From NCBI GenBank assembly GCA_963802905.1, contig CAWDKH010000020.1, positions 1-64,000 on the forward strand: a stretch of DNA of 64,000 nucleotides. The letters are read 5' to 3'. The notes beneath the pieces were generated by a model. The model worked only from the letters and a program-made list of their open reading frames with translations, was not told where the DNA came from and did no database searches. Source of the stretch: DASQFQ01 sp963802905 (GTDB lineage: Bacteria; Actinomycetota; Thermoleophilia; Solirubrobacterales; Solirubrobacteraceae). A program made the position numbers and the translations under genes. Shown here in pieces: positions 58,136 to 64,000 of the stretch. How positions within the stretch are numbered: position 1 is the stretch's first letter; each line of letters opens with the position of its first letter.

Positions 58136-58816
58136 TCAGGCCGCGCCGAGCAGCTTGGCCGCTTCGAGGAGGGTCTTCACCTCGGCGGTCGGCTTCTTCT
58201 GCGAGGAGTCGAGCTGCTCCTTGTTGCGGTTGACCCAGATCACGGGGACCTTGGCCTTGATGCACGGCTCGACGTCGTAGTAGTAGTCCGACGCCACGTG
58301 CACCCAGCCCTTCTTGCCGCCGATGCGGCGCTCGCACTCCTTGAAGTGCGCGGGGTCGGGCTTGTAGGAGCGGACCTGCTGCGCGGTGACGACCAGGTCG
58401 AAGTCCGGCTTCAAGTGCCGGCGGGTCTCGCCGAGCAGCTTGTCGTCGACGTTGGCGATCAGCCCGATCTCGAACTTCTTCTTGAAGCGCTCGAGCTGCG
58501 TGTTGGTCTCCTTGAACGGAGGCCAGCGCTTGACGGAGTCGGGAAGGAACCCGGAGCGGGAGGGCTCGAGCGGCCAGCCGAGCTGCTTGGAGATCTGCAC
58601 GGCGGTGCGCCGCAGGACCTCCGCGTAGAGCTCGTAGGAGCCGCCCTTGATCTCCTTCTGGGTCTCTTTGAAGAGCGCGATGAGCTCATCGCGGGCGATG
58701 GTGTAGCCGTCTTTCTCCGCCTCTTTCGAGAACGCCTCGTAGATCCCGGTGTCGGAGTCGATGAGGGTCCCGTAGACGTCGAAGGTGACGAACGTGACTT
58801 CCTTGGGGAGCGGCAT
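58136..58816 (-). CDS. HAD-superfamily hydrolase (haloacid dehalogenase-like)
   Basis: 226 residues, ATG 58816. The nucleophile Asp13 is in 'EVTFVTFDVYGTLIDSDTG'; 'GLIANVDDKLLGETRRHL' follows (motif II Ser is replaced by Asn-Val), then Lys in 'TAQQVRSYKPDPAHFKECE' and acidic motif IV in 'VHVASDYYYDVEPCIKAKV'. The FDVYGTL start and SYKPDP segment resemble type II haloacid dehalogenases. Fewer Arg and more Lys codons (AAG, AAC) than neighbours, but the same GC. 5 bases upstream of the MBL gene. Confidence 0.88.
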   Translation of the reverse strand: MPLPKEVTFVTFDVYGTLIDSDTGIYEAFSKEAEKDGYTIARDELIALFKETQKEIKGGSYELYAEVLRRTAVQISKQLGWPLEPSRSGFLPDSVKRWPPFKETNTQLERFKKKFEIGLIANVDDKLLGETRRHLKPDFDLVVTAQQVRSYKPDPAHFKECERRIGGKKGWVHVASDYYYDVEPCIKAKVPVIWVNRNKEQLDSSQKKPTAEVKTLLEAAKLLGAA

Positions 58817-58848
58817 GAAGGCGGACGATTGTAGAGTGGCCGCCCTCG

Positions 58849-60093
58849 ATGGACCTTCTTGAGTACCAGGGCAAGCAGCTCTTCGCGCGCCACGGCGTGC
58901 CTGTCCCCTCCGGCGCGCCGGCCGGCACCGTCGAGCAGGCGGTCGCCGCCGCCGACGAGATCGGCTACCCGTGCGTCATCAAGGCGCAGGTGCTGATCGG
59001 CGGCCGCGGCAAGGCCGGCGGCATCAAGGTCGCGCAGAACCGCGGCGAGGCCGAGGAGCACGCCCGCGCGATCCTCGGCATGGACATCCGCGGCTTCACC
59101 GTCCACGAGGTGTGGGTCGAGGCGGCCTCCGACATCGCGTCGGAGTACTACGCGTCGATCGTCTTCGACCGCGCGGCGAAGAAGCCGCTCGTGATGCTCT
59201 CGACGCAGGGCGGGATGGACATCGAGGAGGTCGCCGACAACAACCCGGACGCGATCGCCCGCCTCCACGTCGACCCGCTGCTCGGCTTCCAGGACTTCCA
59301 CGCCCGGCGGCTCGCGTTCGAGGCCGGCGTCGACGCCGACGTCGTGCGCCCGGTCGGCGCGCTGCTCACCAAGCTCTACGACGCGTTCGCCTCCGAGGAG
59401 GCGATGCTCGTCGAGGTCAACCCGATGATCGTCACCTCCGACCGCAAGGTGATGGCGCTCGACGCCAAGGTCACGCTCGACGGGAACAGCTTGTTCCGCC
59501 ATCCCGAGAACGCCGAGCTGCGCGACGCCGGGGGCGAGGATCCGCAGGAGCAGATGGCCAAGGAGCGCGGCCTGACCTACGTGAAGCTCGACGGCAACGT
59601 CGGCATCCTCGGCAACGGCGCCGGGCTCGTGATGTCGACGCTCGACGTCGTCGCCCAGGCGGGCGGCAAGCCGGCGAACTTCCTCGACGCGGGCGGCGGC
59701 TCGAAGGCCGAGGCGATCACGCAGGCAGTCGAGGTGATCCTCAGCGATCCGAAGGTCACCGCCGTGCTGTTCAACATCTTCGGCGGCATCACGCGCTGCG
59801 ACGAGGTCGCGCGCGGGCTGATCGAGGCGTTCGACCAGATCAAGCCGACGGTGCCGTTCGTGGTCCGCCTCGACGGCACGAACGACAAGGAGGGCCGGGC
59901 GCTGCTGGCCGAGGCCGACCTCCCCAACGTGCACGCCGAGGCGACGATGCTGGGCGCCGCGAAGCGCGTCGTCGAGCTGGCGGGCGAGTCGCCGAGCGGC
60001 GGCGGCGAGCCCGAGGGCGAGACGGTGCCGCCCGGCGAGGGCACCGAGACCGAGCTGGGCGCCGCCGACGACCGAGCGGAGGCGGGTGCCTGA
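58849..60093 (+). CDS. sucC: Succinyl-CoA ligase beta subunit
   Basis: 414 residues, ATG 58849. ATP-grasp enzyme of the citric acid cycle, making succinate and ATP or GTP from succinyl-CoA. Motifs: 'MDLLEYQGKQLFARHGVPV', 'VIKAQVLIGGRGKAGGIKV', 'EYYASIVFDRAAKKPLVML', 'VEVNPMIVTSDRKVMALDA' and 'TAVLFNIFGGITRCDEVAR'. An acidic Gly/Glu-rich extension of about 35 residues follows the usual C-terminus. Stop and sucD start share one base (TGATG). Confidence 0.95.
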   Translation: MDLLEYQGKQLFARHGVPVPSGAPAGTVEQAVAAADEIGYPCVIKAQVLIGGRGKAGGIKVAQNRGEAEEHARAILGMDIRGFTVHEVWVEAASDIASEYYASIVFDRAAKKPLVMLSTQGGMDIEEVADNNPDAIARLHVDPLLGFQDFHARRLAFEAGVDADVVRPVGALLTKLYDAFASEEAMLVEVNPMIVTSDRKVMALDAKVTLDGNSLFRHPENAELRDAGGEDPQEQMAKERGLTYVKLDGNVGILGNGAGLVMSTLDVVAQAGGKPANFLDAGGGSKAEAITQAVEVILSDPKVTAVLFNIFGGITRCDEVARGLIEAFDQIKPTVPFVVRLDGTNDKEGRALLAEADLPNVHAEATMLGAAKRVVELAGESPSGGGEPEGETVPPGEGTETELGAADDRAEAGA

Positions 60094-60977
60094 TGGCGAT
60101 CCTGGTCGACGAGAACACGAAGCTCTGCGTCTCCGGCATCACCGGGCGCGAGGGCACGTTCCACGCGATGAACAACAAGCGCTACGGCACGCAGGTCGTG
60201 TCGGGCGTGACGCCCGGCAAGGGCGGCCAGGACGTCGAGGGCGTCCCGGTGTTCAACACCTTCCACGACGCGGTCGCCGAGACCGGCGCGAACACGGCGA
60301 TGATCTTCGTCCCGCCGCGCTTCGCCGCCGACTCGATCCTCGAGGCCGAGGACGCCGGCATCGCGCTCGTGATCGCGATCACCGAGGGCATCCCCGCCCA
60401 CGACGAGCTGCGCGTCTACAACCACCTGCTCGGCAACCCGAACTGCCGGCTGGTCGGCCCGAACTGCCCCGGCATCCTCTCGCCCGGCAAGGCCAACGTC
60501 GGGATCATCCCGGCGTCGTTCTTCAAGGAGGGCAACGTCGGCGTCGTCTCGCGCTCCGGCACGCTGACCTACCAGATCGGCAACGAGCTGGCCCAGAGCG
60601 GCTTCGGCAACTCGAGCATCGTCGGCATCGGCGGCGACCCGGTCCCGGGGTCGAGCTTCATCGACATCATCGAGCTGTTCGAGGCCGACGACGAGACCGA
60701 GCTGATCGTGATGGCGGGCGAGATCGGCGGCTCCGCCGAGGAGGAGGCCGCCGAGTTCATCGCCGAGCACGTCTCGAAGCCGGTCGTCGCCTACATCGCG
60801 GGCTTCACCGCGCCGCCCGGCAAGACGATGGGCCACGCCGGCGCGATCGTCTCCGGCTCCAAGGGCACGGCGGCGGCGAAGGCCGAGGCGCTCGAGGCGA
60901 AGGGCGTGCGGGTCGGCCGCACTCCCACCGAGGTCGCTGAAATCGCCGCCGAGATTGCCGGCTCGCTGGCGCGCTGA
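60093..60977 (+). CDS. sucD: Succinyl-CoA ligase alpha subunit
   Basis: 294 residues. 'VSGITGREGTFHAMNNKRY' (CoA-binding domain), 'AMIFVPPRFAADSILEAED', 'LVGPNCPGILSPGKANVGI' and the active His248 in 'PPGKTMGHAGAIVSGSKGT', which is phosphorylated during catalysis. Complete and intact; it forms the enzyme with sucC and finishes the propionate route via succinyl-CoA. Start ATG 60093 is set by the TGATG overlap. Confidence 0.95.
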   Translation: MAILVDENTKLCVSGITGREGTFHAMNNKRYGTQVVSGVTPGKGGQDVEGVPVFNTFHDAVAETGANTAMIFVPPRFAADSILEAEDAGIALVIAITEGIPAHDELRVYNHLLGNPNCRLVGPNCPGILSPGKANVGIIPASFFKEGNVGVVSRSGTLTYQIGNELAQSGFGNSSIVGIGGDPVPGSSFIDIIELFEADDETELIVMAGEIGGSAEEEAAEFIAEHVSKPVVAYIAGFTAPPGKTMGHAGAIVSGSKGTAAAKAEALEAKGVRVGRTPTEVAEIAAEIAGSLAR

Positions 60978-61014
60978 CCGCGACTTCGGTCGGCCGCGCG
61001 CGTTGGACGCGCTG

Positions 61015-62259
61015 ATGCTTCGCGTCCTCGCAACGGCCGTGCTCCTCGTCCTGGCGGCGCCAGCGGCAGCCGCCCACGCGCGCGCGGGCGACCTCGACCC
61101 GGCCTTCGCCGGCGGCGCGGCGGCGCTGCTCCACCGCGCCGGAGCGAACCTCAGCGGCGCCGCCGTGGCGCTGCAGGGCGACGGCCGGGCGACCGTGGTC
61201 GGCAGCGACGGGCGCGGCTTCCTCGTCGGGCGCTTCACCGCGCGCGGCGCGCTCGACCGCAGCTTCGGCCACCGCGGCAGCCTCACCATCGGCTTCGCCG
61301 GTGCAACCGCCGGAGGCGCGCGGGCGGTCGCGCTGTTCCGCGACGGGCGCATCCTCGTCGCCGGCACGGTGACGGTGGGCGGCGTGCGGCGCTTCGCGGT
61401 CGCGCGGCTGCAGCCCGGCGGGCATCTCGACGAGAACTTCGGCAACGGCGGCGTCGCCGTGGTCGGCCCGCCCGGCGCGCAGCTCGAGGCGATGGCGCTG
61501 CAGCCCGAGGGCGAGCTCGTGCTCGCAGGTTCGGTCCCGGCCGGGCCGCGGCGTGCGGTGCTGGTCATGCGGCTGCTGGCCGACGGCTCGCCCGACCCGG
61601 CGTTCGGCCGCGCGGGCGTCGTCGACTCGACCGCGGTCAAGCTGGCGGGCCGGGCGCGCGCCGTGGCGTTGCGGCCCGACGGGCGGATCGTGCTGGCGGT
61701 CTCGGCCGAGGCCGGCCACACGTCGCGGGCGACGTTCATCGCGGCGATGCTGACGCCGGCCGGCGTGTTCGACCCGGCGTTCGGCGCCGGCGGGATCGCC
61801 CGCATCGCCACCACTGCGCAGCGGCTGCGCGGCGGGGGCGCGGCGGCGCTCGCGTTCGGCTCCGCCGGGCGCCTGATCCTCGCGGGGACCGCGCGCGGCG
61901 CCCGCGGGCGCGACGACGCGACCGTCGTGCGCGTCAGCGCCGACGGGCGCACGAGCCGCGTCACCCGCCTGATCGACCCGCACCGGCGCTCGCTGCGAAT
62001 CGCCGCGATGCGGCGCGACGCCCGCGGGCGGCTGGTGCTCGGCGGCCGCGCCACGCGCCTCGGCGCCGCCGTGCTGCGGCTGCGGGCCAACGGCCGCCGC
62101 GACCGCTCGTTCGGTCGCGGAGGCCTCATGCCCGGCCGGCTGCCACGCACCCGGCCGGCGGCCCTCGCCCTGCTCCGGGACGGCGACATCATGGTCGCCG
62201 GCAAGGCGCGCATCGACCGCCACGACCAGCTGGTGCTGGCGAGGCTCCAGGGTCGCTGA
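61015..62259 (+). CDS. Exported delta-60 repeat protein
   Basis: 414 residues, ATG 61015. The signal peptide 'VLATAVLLVLAAPAAAAHA' is followed by six to seven repeats of about 52-60 residues, each with an LDxxFGxxG-like turn ('ALDRSFGHRGSLTIGFAGA', 'HLDENFGNGGVAVVGPPGA', 'SPDPAFGRAGVVDSTAVKL', 'VFDPAFGAGGIARIATTAQ', 'RRDRSFGRGGLMPGRLPRT') and a DGRI-V-AG strand. These form a beta-propeller, called delta-60 repeats. Extracellular; role unknown. No anchor or further domain. Confidence 0.85.
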   Translation: MLRVLATAVLLVLAAPAAAAHARAGDLDPAFAGGAAALLHRAGANLSGAAVALQGDGRATVVGSDGRGFLVGRFTARGALDRSFGHRGSLTIGFAGATAGGARAVALFRDGRILVAGTVTVGGVRRFAVARLQPGGHLDENFGNGGVAVVGPPGAQLEAMALQPEGELVLAGSVPAGPRRAVLVMRLLADGSPDPAFGRAGVVDSTAVKLAGRARAVALRPDGRIVLAVSAEAGHTSRATFIAAMLTPAGVFDPAFGAGGIARIATTAQRLRGGGAAALAFGSAGRLILAGTARGARGRDDATVVRVSADGRTSRVTRLIDPHRRSLRIAAMRRDARGRLVLGGRATRLGAAVLRLRANGRRDRSFGRGGLMPGRLPRTRPAALALLRDGDIMVAGKARIDRHDQLVLARLQGR

Positions 62260-62280
62260 TCGATCCCTATCCTCGACGGC

Positions 62281-63378
62281 ATGGCCGACACGATCTCCTT
62301 CGCCCGCGGGGCACCGTCCCTGGACATCGTCGATCAGGAGGGCCTCAAGGAGGCCGCGCAGCGCGCGTTCACGAACGACCCCGGCGGCACGTTCGCGTAC
62401 GGCACGAGCGTCGGCTACGTCCCGTTGCGCGAGTGGATCGCCGAGCAGCACAACGTTGAGGTCGACCAGGTCCTGGTCACCAACGGCTCGATGCAGGCCG
62501 ACGCCTTCCTGTTCCAGCTGCTCGTCGGGCCCGGCGACGCGGTGATCGTGGAGTCGCCGACCTACGACCGCACGCTGCTGAACCTGCGCAACCGCGGCGC
62601 CGACGTGCGCATGGTCGAGCTCCAGACCGACGGGATCGACGTCGACGGCGTCGCGTCGCTGTTCGAGCACCCCGACTTCCGCCCCAAGCTCGCGCACATC
62701 ATCCCCAACTTCCAGAACCCGGCCGGCTACACGCTGAGCGCCGAGAAGCGCGCGCGGCTGCTCTCGCTCGCCGCCGAGCACGACTTCACGCTGTTCGAGG
62801 ACGACCCGTACGTCGCGATCCGCTTCGAGGGCGAGCCGCTGCCGACCATGCTCTCCCAGGACGAGGCCGGCAAGGTCGTCTACGCCTCGTCGTTCTCCAA
62901 GACCGTCTGCCCCGGCATCCGCGTCGGCTACCTGGTCGGCCCGCAGGCCGTGATCAAGCAGATCCAGGGGATCGCGACGAACACCTACATCTCGCCGAAC
63001 ATGGTCGCCCAGTCGATCGTCAACGAGTTCTGCCGCTCCGGCCGCATCGACTCGGCGATCGCGACGGTCAAGGACGCGCTGCGCGCCCGCAAGGACGCGC
63101 TGGTGACCGCGCTCGAGCGCGAGCTGCCCGAGGCGCGCTTCGCCGCGCCGCAGGGCGGCTACTTCATGTGGGTCGAGATGCCGGACGGCTTCGACGTCGC
63201 GGCGCTCGAAGGCGCGGCCAAGGAGCGCGGCGTCGTGTTCGTCAAGGGCACCGACTTCCTCATGGAGGGGGGCGAGAACACGCTGCGCCTCGCCTACTCC
63301 GGGGTTACGCCGGAGCAGATCGACGAGGGCGTCACCCGCCTGGCGGACGCCGCGCGCTCGCTCGGCGTCGCCGCTTGA
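62281..63378 (+). CDS. PLP-dependent aminotransferase (class I/II, MocR-type fold)
   Basis: 365 residues, ATG 62281. 'ISFARGAPSLDIVDQEGLK' at the N-terminus, 'LVTNGSMQADAFLFQLLVG', 'VIVESPTYDRTLLNLRNRG', 'IIPNFQNPAGYTLSAEKRA', 'FEDDPYVAIRFEGEPLPTM' and the PLP Lys207 in 'VYASSFSKTVCPGIRVGYL'. The pattern PNFQNPAGYT and DDPY is that of 2-aminoadipate/aromatic transaminases of the LysN/MocR group. Exact substrate not assignable. The stop overlaps the next start by 4 bases (TTGA). Confidence 0.9.
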   Translation: MADTISFARGAPSLDIVDQEGLKEAAQRAFTNDPGGTFAYGTSVGYVPLREWIAEQHNVEVDQVLVTNGSMQADAFLFQLLVGPGDAVIVESPTYDRTLLNLRNRGADVRMVELQTDGIDVDGVASLFEHPDFRPKLAHIIPNFQNPAGYTLSAEKRARLLSLAAEHDFTLFEDDPYVAIRFEGEPLPTMLSQDEAGKVVYASSFSKTVCPGIRVGYLVGPQAVIKQIQGIATNTYISPNMVAQSIVNEFCRSGRIDSAIATVKDALRARKDALVTALERELPEARFAAPQGGYFMWVEMPDGFDVAALEGAAKERGVVFVKGTDFLMEGGENTLRLAYSGVTPEQIDEGVTRLADAARSLGVAA

Positions 63379-64000
63379 GCTGCGAGCACCACGCCTACGG
63401 CGACAAGCGCTCGCAGTTCGGCGAGCTGTTCCTCCCGGCCGGTGACGGCCCGTTCCCGGTCGCCGTGGTCTTCCACGGCGGCTTCTGGAAGGCGCAGTAC
63501 GGCCGCAAGCTGATGCACCCGCTGTGCCGCGACCTCGCCGCGCGCGGCTGGGCGGCCTGGAACCTCGAGTACCGGCGGATCGGGCGCCTCAGCGGCGGCG
63601 GCTGGCCGACCACGTTCGAGGACATGTCGGCCGGCATCGATCATCTGCACGAGGTCCAGGCACCGCTGGACCTCAGCCGCGTCGTGACGATCGGCCACTC
63701 GGCGGGCGGGCACCTCGCCGCGCTCGCCGCCACGCGCCCGTGGCCGCGGGTGCAGGTCACCGGCGTGGTCTCGCAGGCGGGCGTGCTCGACCTGCACCGC
63801 GCGTGGGAACTGCGGCTCTCCAACGGCATCGTGCGGCGCCTGCTGCGCGGCACGCCCGAGCAGCAGCCCGAGCGCTACGCGGCGGCGTCGCCCGCCGCGC
63901 GCCTCCCGCTCGACGTGCCGGCGTTGTTGACGCACGGCGGCAAGGACGACATCGTCCCGCCGGCGATGAGCGAGGCGTTCGCACAGGCGGCGGGCTGCGA
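63375..64000 (+). CDS. Alpha/beta hydrolase (esterase), cut by window end
   Basis: The first ~208 residues of a serine hydrolase, read from TTG 63375, which overlaps the previous stop. 'QFGELFLPAGDGPFPVAVV' and 'FHGGFWKAQYGRKLMHPLC' carry the HGG oxyanion motif of the hormone-sensitive-lipase/BD-FAE-like group; the nucleophile Ser is in 'LSRVVTIGHSAGGHLAALA' and the acid in 'ALLTHGGKDDIVPPAMSEA'. The catalytic His should lie past base 64000. The product resembles kynurenine formamidase/arylformamidase-like esterases, but that is only suggestive. Confidence 0.85.
   Translation, partial: MSCEHHAYGDKRSQFGELFLPAGDGPFPVAVVFHGGFWKAQYGRKLMHPLCRDLAARGWAAWNLEYRRIGRLSGGGWPTTFEDMSAGIDHLHEVQAPLDLSRVVTIGHSAGGHLAALAATRPWPRVQVTGVVSQAGVLDLHRAWELRLSNGIVRRLLRGTPEQQPERYAAASPAARLPLDVPALLTHGGKDDIVPPAMSEAFAQAAGC

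Overview
The window is about 70% G+C or more over most of its length. It has dense, overlapping GTGA/ATGA-coupled genes, frequent GTG/TTG starts, an actinobacterial acyl-CoA carboxylase epsilon subunit and exported RTX-type calcium-binding repeat proteins. I read this as a high-GC actinobacterium, most probably of the Solirubrobacterales (class Thermoleophilia). That lineage is inferred from gene style, not from a marker gene; no rRNA or tRNA was recognised.

Layout. (1) 1-13.9 kb is a surface-glycan region: four GT4 glycosyltransferases, a methyltransferase, a polyprenyl-phosphate sugar transferase, an O-antigen-ligase-like polymerase with TPR tail, an exported glycoside hydrolase, two tandem RTX proteins and a GalE-type epimerase. 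The first ~9 kb is visibly lower in GC than the rest. (2) 14-16.4 kb holds three coupled exported or membrane proteins of unknown role. (3) 16.4-25.4 kb is a second glycosyltransferase block with a CDF cation exporter, a second O-antigen-ligase-like gene and a methyltransferase. (4) 25.4-31.3 kb carries a DUF4173-type membrane protein with a two-component system, an MBL hydrolase, a DUF1707/PadR divergent pair and AzlCD. (5) 31.3-36.3 kb has a second sugar transferase, a UDP-glucuronate decarboxylase-like enzyme, a nitrilase-family amidase and an ABC-F protein. (6) 36.4-42.2 kb contains selB and selA, so the host should make selenoproteins, although selC and selD are not seen. (7) 43.3-55.3 kb is a propionyl-/methylmalonyl-CoA region: mutase catalytic chain, carboxylase beta, epsilon and biotin-carrying alpha subunits, interleaved with a PhoD phosphatase, a histidine phosphatase and a GT39 membrane transferase. 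(8) 55.3-64 kb holds small metabolic genes, sucCD, a delta-60 repeat protein, a PLP aminotransferase and a truncated alpha/beta hydrolase.

How they fit together. Regions 1, 3 and 5 supply sugar activation and modification (epimerase, decarboxylase), priming on a lipid (two sugar transferases), chain building (many GTs), polymerisation or ligation (two Wzy/WaaL-like proteins) and processing of an extracellular glycan. Region 7 plus sucCD gives propionyl-CoA to methylmalonyl-CoA to succinyl-CoA to succinate, provided a B12-binding mutase chain and an epimerase exist elsewhere.

Caution. At least 20 genes are broken by single-base frameshifts, including genes that should be essential or conserved. 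In most cases I could resolve, removing one base restores the frame. This looks more like insertion-type sequence error than real pseudogenes, so the coordinates of those genes span the whole reconstructed gene.
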